A stretch of 64,000 nt of DNA, taken from positions 15,462,892-15,526,891 of the forward strand of contig OX421964.1 in assembly GCA_949128115.1 (NCBI GenBank). Reading direction: 5' to 3'. The notes under the pieces were generated by a model that saw only the letters and a program-made list of their open reading frames with translations, made no database searches and was not told the DNA's origin. The first letter of the stretch is position 1. Every line of letters starts with the position of its first letter. The position numbers and the translations under genes are program-made. Positions 35,538 to 46,069 of this stretch are shown here, one piece after another. Origin of the DNA: Anaspis maculata (Eukaryota; Arthropoda; Insecta; Coleoptera; Scraptiidae).

Positions 35538-36539
35538 TACAGGGTGGCCTATTGAAAACGAAACAGGCGGGATTGTGGCCAGCAAATTTTTTTTTCAAAA
35601 AAGGCAAAAACAGGTCAATTTCATCATTGAGGGGGACATCTTTTATGACCAATCTCACTCCCGAATTGTTCCATCTCTTCGCGCTATGATGACAACCCTT
35701 GAAATGTTAATAGGGATGATAGGGCAAGTGGCACTTCATTTGAAAGGGCTTGCTTCCCTGAATCCAGTGCAATAATTTTTTTCTAGTTTTATCAATTAAT
35801 CAACAAAAAAATTAAGCTTCAGACATGCGAAATAAATCCGATATTTCAAGACATTCAGGAATGAAAAATTGAAAAACGCTTGGACAGGTTAATTTTAATT
35901 TCAAGGGGGCTACTTTTATTGCCATTTGTTGATATTGTCACTTCAACCCTTGAGGTGAAGGGCAAATCTCGGGCAAACCACCCTTGGAATTTTGAAATCA
36001 GATGATGAGTCTGATGAAAAGATCAGTTTCATCAAATTAGATGTTAAAATTGTTCACCACCAGCAGAAATGTTTCAATTCCTTATTGCATTGAAGACTGT
36101 AAGGGTGGTTCACCCTCCACTTGAAGGGTTGAACTGTCAATGTTTATGGATAGCAATAAAAGTAGCCCCCTTGAAATTAAAATTGAACTTGTCCAAGCGT
36201 TTTTCAATTTTTCATTCCTGAATGTCTTGAAATATCGGATTTATTCCGCATGTTTGAAGCTATGATTTTTTGTCGATTAATTGATAAAACTTCAAAAACA
36301 TTATTGCACTGAATTCAGGGAAGCATGACCTTTCAAATGAGGTGTCACTTGCCCTATCATCCCTATTAACATTTCAGGGGTTGTCATCACAGCGCGAAGG
36401 GATGAAACAATACAGGAGTGAGATTGGTCATAAAAGATGTCCCCTTCGATAATGAAATTGACCTGTTTTTGCATTTTTGGAAAAAAAAATTCTGCTGGCC
36501 ACAATCCCGTCTGTTTCGTTTTCAATGGGCCACCCTGTA
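35538..36539. mobile_element. 1.0-kb palindrome with TACAGGGTGGCC ends
   Basis: Arms of about 480 bp are near-perfect inverted repeats centred near 36040. The element is flanked by TA on both sides. No transposase; the 60-75-codon frames appear twice as mirror copies. Confidence 0.86.
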
Positions 36540-36639
36540 TATCCGATATTTTGATATTCTCTTGGAATTTTGATTTTTAGGTAATGTTTTAAGTCTGAAA
36601 TTAAAACAAACATTACTTGGACAAAAATTAGATAACATA

Positions 36640-37702
36640 TACAGGGTGATTCATGAGTATGACCTTACATACGCTAATGGGAGATAGAGGACTCCGAGGC
36701 GAGTCAGGATCCACAAAAGAAATTTTGTTTTCTCCATTGGTTACGAAGATACAGGGTGTTTTGTGTGTTTCGTATAAAACTTTGATGAGCGATATTTTTA
36801 AAACGGCTGGAGATATTTTCTTGAAATTTACAAGTACAATTTCTCTATTAGAACTTACCCCGAAGCCATACTGTGTAAGTCAAAATCCAGGGCCGGGATA
36901 GAAATAATGCACCCCTTTTTTATTTAATCAAAAAGTACATTTTCTGACCGCTTTTCTGAAAAACTGCTATCGGATTCAAAGAGCTGAGGAAAAATGCTTC
37001 AAGAATCACTCTTCAATTTAGATGACACACCTAACCGCTTCGACATAAAAATTAAAGGTAAAATTTGTGGGTAAGTTTCCATTTTCGAGCGGACATAATC
37101 GACTCATTGTTTGATTGAATTTATTCAAATTCATTTTTTAGCCTGTCTCTGTGGAATAGAAGGACTTCTCAACCAAGCCCTTCTATTCAAGAAAGACAAG
37201 CCAAAAAATGAATTTTAATGAATTCAATCAAACAATGAGTCGATTATGTCCGGTCGAAAATGGAAACTCACCCACAAATTTTACTTTAAATTTTATTGTT
37301 GAAACGGTTTAGGTGTGCCATCTGAATTGAAGAGTGATTCTTGAAGCATTTTCACTTAGATTTTTTAATCCGATAGCAGTTTTTTAGAAAAGCGGTCAGA
37401 AAATGTACTCTTTGATGAAACAAAAAAGGGGCATATTTTTTCTAGCCCGGCCCTGGATTTTGACTTACCCGGTATGACTTTCGGGGTGAGTTCCAACATT
37501 GAAATATCACCGGCAAATTTCAACAAAATATGTCCAGCCGTTTCAGAAATATCGATTATCAAAGTTTCATACGAAACACACAAAACACCCTGTATCTTTG
37601 TAACCACTGAACAAAACAAAATTTCTTCTGTGGATCCTGACTCGCCTCGAAGTCCTCTATCTCCCATTAGCCTATGTAAGGTCACTCATGAATCACCCTG
37701 TA
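36640..37702. mobile_element. 1.06-kb palindrome with TACAGGGTGATTC ends
   Basis: Arms of about 510 bp around a centre near 37170; flanked by TA on both sides. It shares the first 9 bp of its ends with the previous element but not the arm sequence, so it is a sister family. Confidence 0.86.
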
Positions 37703-38281
37703 TATTGATAAATGACAAAAATCAATCATAATATTATCAATGTTATTTATATTCACAATAAATCTAAATTAACATCATTCTGAAAGAAAAACAAGTCGAG
37801 ACAAAGAGACGTGCTGCATCCGTAAAGCATATAGCCCAATTTCGCAGATCACAATGCTTCAAATGAACTCCATTGCGCAACATTTTTGTCGGATATATAT
37901 CATGATATATATCAATCAATAAATATCATGATATATATCGTGATATTTATTGTGATACATATCACTTGATATATATCTGACAACCCTGGCTGTGACGCTC
38001 GCTGTGACGCTCGCTGTGACGTCACTGGAAATGCCTGATTGTATCCGAAGTGATCACTTTTAATTCGCGGCCCTATTGGGTACAATTTTGACCAATAGCA
38101 GCGCAAGTTGAAGTTAATCACGGTGATGAAATTGAAGAGAGGCAGTTTTTTCTAAGAAAGACACGCCAAATTTTTAACTTTTCCATTGCCGCTCTGAGGA
38201 TTCTAGTCTAGATGATACAGATGCGAGAGATGGTACGGTACAATGAATTCAGGATAAAAATACTTTTTTTTTGTAGATTTT

Positions 38282-38452
38282 ACTGCGGGTTCCACCAAAG
38301 TTTTTTGAGCGCGTCAGCTTCATGATGTTGACTCATCAGTTGGCAGAGTTGATGACACAGCCAATAGCAAGGCCCGTTGCTTACAGAGGGCTTAGCAACT
38401 GACTCAAATTGAAGTTAACTCGGCCGTAGAACTTTTGTTGAAACCCGCAGTT
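38282..38452. mobile_element. MITE family M2, copy 2
   Basis: Inverted ends ACTGCGGGTTCCACCAAAG and AACCCGCAGT; interior ACACAGCCAATAGCA. Relative of 24541-24682. Confidence 0.7.
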
Positions 38453-39804
38453 AAGGGGTTTATCGCTTTGAGCCCCTGACTAAACTTCTCTCTACCTTTA
38501 TTGAGTATAACTGGTTGCCTATCCACCCAGGTCTATCTTTAGAGATTAAAAGCCACAATGCAACGGCCAATGTCAGAACAACATCGAGACAACAACAGTT
38601 AGGGACATATTATAGCCCGTCATTTTATTTTAGAGAAAAACATAACTGCCTTTGGGTCTAAAAAAATTTTTTTTCTTGTTCAAAACATCGAACCATTTAT
38701 AACTTCCCGGAATTTCCTTTTTCTCTACTTCTAGTGCCTCTACCTTTTCCTTTTGCCTAAGCTGCTCAACGGAAACGATAAAAGTAGGTGCTTATACCTA
38801 ATTCGCAACATAAATCATGAATGATTAACTTTTCCTCCTTTGCCACCACCAACCGCCGGCCATCAGCATCAAAACAAGTTCCATGCTACCGATGTTATTG
38901 TTGTTATTAAACCGAAAGGATACCGCGGCCGCGAGAGAAAGAAAGATTTTTGCAACCGACAACAGTCACAACTGGCAATTTTCCCTTCCACCCGGAGGAG
39001 AGCAGAGTAGTACAAGTGATGTAAGAGAGATTGTCGAGTTACGAAAGTAAGGCATTGAACTCGAGTGGCCTACCTTTTGCCAAGTTCACTGTTAAACGTT
39101 GTGTGCAATTCCGCAAATGGCATAGGATGGAGGACTGTGAAACAACAATTGAACATAACAACAACAACAACAACAACAAAAATTACATGCATTCGCTCGT
39201 ATGTGCCTACTCGCGTGCAATTTGCAATTCGTTTCGATTAAATGAGCAAAGAGCAAATAAGCGGAGCCCACACACACTTGGAAGGAAGAGGAGGAGAGGA
39301 TAGGTATTTACTTGTCTCTTTTTTCTTTTTCGTTTTTGTAAAAGCTCAATGACTTTTGCTGAACTTCCGGTTATTCGGGGAGGTGTGTCTAATTAATTCA
39401 ATTTTAGGTAAATAATAGCGCTGTGAGTAGGAGAGGAAGCTTTTAGGATTGTTAACGTGGGCATGGAAGTGTGCAAGAATAGGCTTTGATTAAGATTTAG
39501 GAGGTATAAGCATCGACATGTTTTTATTTTTAAAAGTAAAATTATTAACCGAGCTCAGGTTTTTTGGCGTTGAAAACGACATGATTTTGTTCTATAATGT
39601 AACGCATCGGCAGTTCCGCTTGTTCTTTCTGCGAGGATTGTGACGTTGCTGGTTAATTGGACAAGCAAGAGCAGATAATATTTGGAATGAAGACATAATC
39701 ATATCTAGTTGGAGGTATTATTGTACCATTAGATTTGGTTGATATCAAAAATTTGAATACTCAAGTATAAATTATTGAAGCTTTATGTTGATAGATGAGT
39801 GGTA
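38453..39804. other. No gene seen; (AAC)n microsatellite
   Basis: An (AAC)n tract of about eight units lies at 39156-39179. The remaining sequence looks unique and has no recognised frame. Confidence 0.45.
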
Positions 39805-40824
39805 TACAGGGTTATTCAATAGTCCGGAATAAAATTTATAATTTTTTTCCATATTTATTTCGGAAAAAACGCTCGAACCGGTCGATCTCTGAAAATGGTA
39901 AGCCGTTTTTCCATGACACGTGTCATGTTCTACCGTCAACCCCCTAACCCCAAGCCACCTTTAGTATTTTTTTTCAAGTGGCACTTTATGGCTTGTGAGG
40001 GCTCGTTGGAAAGCTTGGCAAGAACTCTATCCAGACCCACCATTGAAAATTAGATCGGACGCTTCACCATGAAGTTTTGAGGAACCCCAGTTTTACTTAA
40101 CAGTCCGGAATAAAATTCATCATTTTTTTTCCATATTTATTTCGGAAAAAACGCTCGAACCGGTCAATTTCTAAAAACGGTAGGCCGTTTTTTCATGACA
40201 TGTGTCATGTTCTACCGTCAACCCCCTAACCCCAAGCTACCCTTGGTTTTTTTTTTCAAATGGCACCCTATGGCTCTATGGTCAAACATTCGATCTAATT
40301 TCCAATGGTAGATCTGAATAGAGTTTTTGATAAGCTTTCCAACGAGCCCCCACAAGCTATAGGGTGCCATTTGAAAAAAAATACTCAGGGTGGCTTGGGG
40401 TTACGGGGTTAATGGTAGAACATGACACGTGTCATGAAAAAACGGCTTACCATTTTTAAAAATCGACCTGTTCGAGCGTTTTCTTTCTGGAAAAATATGG
40501 TAAGACATTATGAATTTTGTTCCGGACTGTTAAGTAAAACTGGGGTTCCTCAAAACTTCATGGTGAAGCGTCCGATCTAATTTTTAATGGTTGATCTGAA
40601 TAGAGTTTTTGACAAGCTTTCCAACGAGCCCCCACAAGCCATAAAGTGCCATTTGAAAAAAATACTAAGGGTGGTTTGGGGTTAGGGGATTGACGGTAAA
40701 ACATGACACGTGTCATGAAAAAACGGCTTACCGTTTTTAGAAATCGTCCTGTTCTAGCGTTTTTTCCGAAATGAATATGGAAAAAAATTATGAATTTTAT
40801 TCCGGACTTTTGAATAACCCTGTA
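39805..40824. mobile_element. Four-module palindrome with TACAGGGTTATTC ends
   Basis: Flanked by TA on both sides. A ~275-bp module beginning GTCCGGAATAAAATT is present four times: two tandem copies in the left half and two inverted copies in the right half. Each module contains the perfect palindrome ATGACACGTGTCAT (39913, 40422, 40702) or the one-base variant at 40195. No coding sequence. Confidence 0.85.
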
Positions 40825-41569
40825 TAGGCAGCAATACACGACGTAAAGCAAACTGTATAGCTTTATAATAGTGTTACATATTTCGCGTACGGGTTCGAAT
40901 ATAATTGAGACGATCGTTTTAGAACACACTGTTTGTAACTGCGTACTACCACAATAAATTCACGCCAACGATGATCTACTTGGAAATATATCGCAGGTAC
41001 TTCGCTTTTATCCGCTCGCTACCACTTTGCATTCCAATTCAATACTGACTGTCGCACATCATTTCTATTTTTGTTGGTTTTATCTTCAGAGATAATTTTG
41101 AAGAATTATTTCAGTCGTAGCGATTTTACTCGACCGAACTCAATTATTTTATTTTCGAGACTTTTGCTCAATGAACACTATTCTCGACACTATTACTGTA
41201 TCAGATTTCATCGAATTTGGTTCAATACTCGGTCCAATATTTCTGAAGATACAAATTCTTCATCGAGTTCTTCATGAAATTTGCAACATCCTCATATTAC
41301 TAAATATCTATGAATTTGTTTTGCCTATTTTTGAAAAACTGATTCGTTCCACTGAAAGGTGTCGTTTATTTAAATGTTGATTTCTTATATTATTCGGAGT
41401 GTTCTACAAGTTTCTCCTTGTGCAAAGCCACGACTTCAAGTGGCACCAAACAGGGTGTATAGTGTATTTTTACTTTTTTTCTATACGACACCCTGTATAC
41501 GATGCCTGCATTGCTTGCGACTTTGGCTCCTGATCTTAATCGGTCAAACATGGTCTCGGCAACAGGTAT

Positions 41570-41652
41570 GCCAAGTGGCATTGCTTGTTATGAAAGTGAA
41601 GGGTATTATACCTTATAAGTCCTTAACTAGTCCTTAACATCCGGACTAGTTT
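41570..41652. repeat. Fragment resembling an end of palindrome A
   Basis: ATGCCAAGTGGCATT and, 70 bp on, TAACATCCGGACTA recall the outer end of palindrome A. Likely a decayed end of that family. Confidence 0.4.
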
Positions 41653-41734
41653 GGAGACCGTGTTATGAAGGAGACCCAAAGCCACACATTTTACAGTACC
41701 TAAGATTTTACCATCGTTCTCTTCCTTATGCAAT

Positions 41735-41962
41735 TTTGAGTCGATGTAGGTACGGAAGAATGCGATTTACTTACTTCAACTATCCCATTTTCGCACTTGA
41801 ACATCGTCCACCTTCCTTACTCGTCGCCATGGTAACCATTCTATTCTCGCTGTTTTTTTTTTGACAATTGACGTTTCATTCACAACTGTCAACGTTTGAC
41901 AGCTAGCCGACAGCACTGCGTGCGACATGGCTCAATGCAGGTTATTCTGCCTTTCAAAGAAG
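41735..41962 (+). repeat. Dispersed repeat, copy 2 (copy 1 at 34395-34620)
   Basis: Same ordered blocks as copy 1. The next element begins just after it, at 41971. Confidence 0.75.
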
Positions 41963-41970
41963 GAAATAGA

Positions 41971-43165
41971 ATCCCTGTTGCAAATGTACTATAGAATCAT
42001 ATAGAAATTGTATATGTCATCTATATGGCCCTAACAGTCTCTACAGGAGTCTATAGGTTGTCATTCAGTTCGACTGGTTTTCTACATGGAATTCCTGGTA
42101 AAAAAAAATATATACAATCCATATACATTCCTGTAGAAGTGTACATGGAAAACATTGTTGAATTTGATGTACATGGAAAAACATATGATATCTCTACATG
42201 GTATAATGTGACTTTTTTCATTCAAATATGCGTTACATGGATTTCCATGTCGCTACATGGATTTCCATGTAGAATCTAACCAATAAACAGCGAGAAAATT
42301 CGCTCATATGATTGGTCCATTTCGGGACTCGGAAAATGACGATGTCACTTCGAGCTTGCTCGACGGTCGTCATCTCAATCTGGCTTGGCTTAGTTTGACC
42401 AGCAAGCCGTGTCTCGCGTCATCTTGAATGAAATTATGAAGTTCGCGTATGTTTATTTCGTAGGTGACCAAACCCGCGAAGTGGTGCCGACAGAAAACAT
42501 AAAATAATCAGTCTCGGCGGTAAGTTTAATTCAACCTCAGTGCTCCCAGGCGGATTTAAGATTATTTTCTTCTACTAGCAACAAAAGCCAAGCGATTCCG
42601 AATTCCGAACCTGCTAAAAGAGGAATCATCTCAAGATTCACAATCATAAGATGATAATGGTATCGGTGATGGTAAGGAAATTGCGTCTACATATTCACAA
42701 CATAATGTAAGTACCTGTCTTGGACTGGCAGGGCAGTCTGCACGAGCACGAGTATTTTGAAGTTAGGTATAAAACGAGGTATGTATAAAATTAAAAATAT
42801 CAATGTTCCAGAAAATAAAGAATAAACGCCCAGAGTTGGAGAGAACGCTTCTCCAAAGCCAGTTTCAGTTCCAACAAGATGGAGGAACTGGGACCAATCA
42901 GGGATATTTTTGAGCTATATGTTTTTCCATGTAGAGGTATATGGATGTATATTATTCTACATGGAATTCCATGAAATTGACCTTCAATCGTATCTGGCTC
43001 TACATGGCTTTTATATGGTTTTTAAAGTATTCCTACATGGATGTCCATACGTAATTTTATATGCCGTCTATATGGAATGACTGTACCAAATTCCATATAC
43101 CAGCCATACAGAAGCCATATAGTTTTTTTTTATATGGTTCTATATGACATTTGCAACAGGGATAC
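41971..43165. mobile_element. 1.2-kb non-autonomous transposon with CTACATGG subterminal repeats
   Basis: Ends CCCTGTTGCAAATGT and complement. Each subterminal 250-300 bp is packed with CTACATGG / CCATGTAG and ATATGG motifs in both orientations, some forming CATGGATTTCCATG palindromes. Such dense subterminal motifs are typical transposase-binding regions of hAT-like elements. The interior (42290-42900) has no intact frame; consensus-like splice signals at 42521 and 42577 may be traces of a former gene. No clear target duplication. Confidence 0.7.
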
Positions 43166-43266
43166 CCGCCTAATATTTCAGCTTTTGTGTCATGCACGGC
43201 CAATACGAACCTCTCGATGGGCTTTCACGGACTCGACGTAGGCAACAGTGGAAAAAGGCCCAGTGG

Positions 43267-44203
43267 TATAGACCGGAGAAGTGATGACGTCACAACATGG
43301 CAACATGGCCGGCGGTTGACATTTTCTGGAGGCCAACGTCACATGAACGTGACGTTGCTATGTTTGGTTGTGTTTGGCATGACATTTTCTGGAGGTTCAC
43401 AACAAAAGTCACAAAAGTCAGTGCAAAATGGCAGTGAGCATTGCTGAAATTGCCAGCCTAAGAGACAGCCAGCGTCATACAGGCGGACTTGGTTGCAAAA
43501 AGGCCAGACATAGCCCAACTCATTGACAGAGAGCTGCGCAAAGCTGCACTCAGAATCACCAGTGCCTACAGAACGGTTCCGCATGATGCAGCCCGAGCGC
43601 TCTCGGGTATCTCACCCTTCGCCCTGATGCTTGCGATTAGAGGAAACAAGCCTAGGAGTGCCCATCAGCAAACCAGAAAGCAGAAACAAGGCCAGAGAGC
43701 AGTTCGTCGAGCAGTGGCAACGGCAGTGGAACGTCTTGGTTCAAAGTTGGATGAAAGAAATACTGGGGAGCCTCAAAAGCCTCAGCGCCAGGACAACGCG
43801 GAACACGCTCGTTTTCATTGTAACGGTCCATCAAGGCAACGAGAAGACCTCGAAGAAAAACTGGGCAGGAGAATCGCCGTCGACAATCTCGTTCATGAGA
43901 TGCTCAGAGGCAAAGAGCAATGGATCGCAGTTTATAGTTAGCAGTTTTTAGTTTATAGCAATATAGTTTGATTTCCTCCACCTGATATAGCCCAAAATAT
44001 GAATCTTTGTTGTTATATCCATTTCCGTTATTTACCTTTGTAAAATTTGACAAACACATGACAAACACAAACAGAGAAACGTCAAGTGCATGCCACGTGC
44101 CGTGCATTCCACGGTCATGTCACGTTTGACGTTGGCCTCCAGAAAATGTCAACCGCCGGCCATGTTGCCATGTTGTGACGTCACACTTCTTCGGTCTATT
44201 GTT
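43267..44203. mobile_element. Inverted-repeat element carrying an R1-type retrotransposon fragment
   Basis: Arms of about 85 bp contain GACGTCACAACATGGCAACA and TTGACATTTTCTGGAGGCCA, inverted at the two ends. Between them lies a piece of a non-LTR retrotransposon, absent from the arms. Confidence 0.75.
43489..43945 (+). pseudogene. 3' end of an R1-clade non-LTR retrotransposon ORF2, frameshifted
   Basis: One frame gives ELRKAALRITSAYRTVPHDA, the connection segment after the reverse transcriptase in R1-like elements. The overlapping frame continues KAREQFVEQWQRQW. The first frame then ends with EHARFHCNGP and DNLVHEMLRGKEQW, the C-terminal zinc-knuckle region. At least two frame changes are needed, so it is dead. 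The polymerase domain is absent. Confidence 0.7.
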
Positions 44204-44559
44204 TACAATAGGTCGCGGGAACAAAAATGGCTGCCTAAAGATGAGTATATGGTATGACGTTATCTTCACTAGTACTTGGTAATATAATTTTCTTTGGTTG
44301 TAATAAATACAAGGATAAATTATCGAAGAATTGTCGCTGTATTAAAAAAATTGATGCGCTGAACTCAAGATTTGGCTGAGTAATGAGTAAAAACGAGCGA
44401 ATCTCTACTGCGCTACCTTGGCCGTCCCCAATGCGCAAACGCGGGCAAGAAGCTGGCAAGAGGCGCTTCGTTCTCGGTTTCGTTGTGCCGGCGTGCCTGC
44501 AACGTTGCCATAGCGGGTGCCAGGGTGACGGTTATGTTCCCGTACTTCACCCCCTTTTC

Positions 44560-44870
44560 ATGCTTTTGCGCGATACTTTCCATGCGTTATTATTCTTCTT
44601 TTGGGCTCTTTCGCTTCTGTTTCCTGCATTCCATTCTTTCTTTACACGCGTCGACTGCCTTTTTTTACGACTTTCTTCCCGTTTCGTGTGATTTATTCTT
44701 TTTTTCGATGTTTTTTTCACCCCTATTTTGCTTCCCGGTCCCGTTGATGTCCTTTGGTAGAGTATTGCCACAAAAACGATATCTTTCAGTGTTTTTCTCA
44801 CGATTACTTGCGATTTTTCGTTCTTTTCTTTGTTTTATGACGCGTTATTTCTTCCACCCGTCCAACACCC
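44560..44870 (+). repeat. Pyrimidine-rich dispersed repeat, copy 2
   Basis: Counterpart of 35195-35440. Together with 41735-41962 it suggests one repeat, seen contiguously at 34.4-35.4 kb, that was split here by later insertions. Confidence 0.6.
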
Positions 44871-45559
44871 TTATTTTGCTCCCCGGTCCCGTTGGTGTGT
44901 TTTATCTTTCGTTCAGTACCATTTCTACTTCGTTCGAGGAGCCGCCCGGCGCTGAAAATACACTGCGTAGTTTCCTAAATTTCATAATGGTCTTCTCAAA
45001 ACTTTGTCGATAATTCGCAAATTTTCTTTTCAAAAACGTTCTTGGACACTGTTTGCAGTCCACTCCTACTTTTGGAATTATCGAAATCGGGATCCCCTTT
45101 ATGACACGGTCACCGCGTGTTTGGATTCATGTTTAAAAAAAATTATTTCAAGAATTGCGGTGTCTGGAAAAATAATTTCACCCCGGCTTAGGTGCTATCG
45201 AGCTTTCCCATTCCAATGACTCACTCCAGTATGATCTTGAGGACCTTTTGATAGCTTATTTAGTACTCTACAGGTTTGTCAGTGAAGGCTCCCAAAAATC
45301 TTTGCGTTTATTCTAGCATTCATCAATAAAATTTCCAGTAAAATATTCATTTTTGTAGCAGTAGCTGTATTCTTGAAGTGTGGGAGAAATGGCCGAATCG
45401 GTTCCTTTCGCAGTTTTTCGTTTCCCGTAACGTGTTCCGAACCCTCGCCCGAAGCCGCCGCTCGCCATGACAGCCATGACACTTCACGCCGAATAATGGT
45501 GCAACCTGTGTGAGTTTTCGCGTCTACTCTAAGGTAGGCGAGAATCATTCTCGCATGAT
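44871..45559. other. No gene seen
   Basis: No recognised family; the left end of the LINE fragment is at about 45560. Confidence 0.35.
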
Positions 45560-46069
45560 TTTAGGCAACTCTCGCTACATCCTGGCTGTTATGAAACTTT
45601 GCCGAGATATTTCTGAGGCGTATGAAAGCAATGAATACCTTCATGCTGCATTCTATGAACTGTCAAAGGCTTTTGATTGCGTAGCTCATGATCTACTGTT
45701 ACAAAAACTGAAGTTCTATGGATTCCAGGCTGCAAGTCAAAGATTGATGGAATCTTATCTACAGGGAAGAGCCCAATATGTATCGCTCGACGGCAAAACA
45801 TCTAGTCTTGAACACATAACCATAGGAGTACCTCAGGGCTCTGTTTTGGGTCCACTACTACTGTTCCTCATTTATATTAATGATCTTCCTTATTGCTCCA
45901 ATTCCGACTTCCTGCTGTTTGCAGACGATACAACCACATACGGTGAAGGTACCAACATCAACACTCTCGATTCGCTTGCAACCACCACCCAAGATAGCCT
46001 AAACCAATGGTTTCATTCGAATAAACTCTTACTAAATAACAACAAGACACAACACCTCACATTTTCCTT
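45560..46069 (+). pseudogene. LINE (jockey/CR1-type) reverse transcriptase, 5' piece, interrupted
   Basis: Encodes reverse-transcriptase motifs: YELSKAFDCVAHDLLLQKL, GVPQGSVLGPLL and LLFADDTTTY, then WFHSNKLLLNNNKTQ. The element is 5'-truncated: no endonuclease or N-terminal part is seen. In motif A the usual catalytic Asp before L-S-K-A-F-D is Glu, while FADD is intact. The frame stops where the Gypsy element begins (46070) and resumes at 54754. Confidence 0.85.
46066..46069 (+). repeat. Target-site duplication CCTT, left
   Basis: CCTT immediately precedes the first TG of the Gypsy element. The same CCTT follows its last CA at 54754-54757. The 4-bp length is usual for Ty3/Gypsy integrases. 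Confidence 0.88.

Larger units (their letters stand above)
35464..37988. mobile_element. hAT-like MITE carrying two palindromic insertions
   Basis: The ends CAGGGTTGG and CAACCCTG are inverted and flanked by a perfect 8-bp duplication GCTGTGAC (35456-35463 and 37989-37996). What remains of the MITE is (GATATATATC)-type sequence at both ends. Removing the two insertions (35538-36539 and 36640-37702) leaves a ~0.46-kb non-coding MITE. Confidence 0.87.

Noticed and set aside
40880..40905. tRNA-like B-box (GGTTCGAAT)
   Set aside because: No matching A-box or cloverleaf around it.
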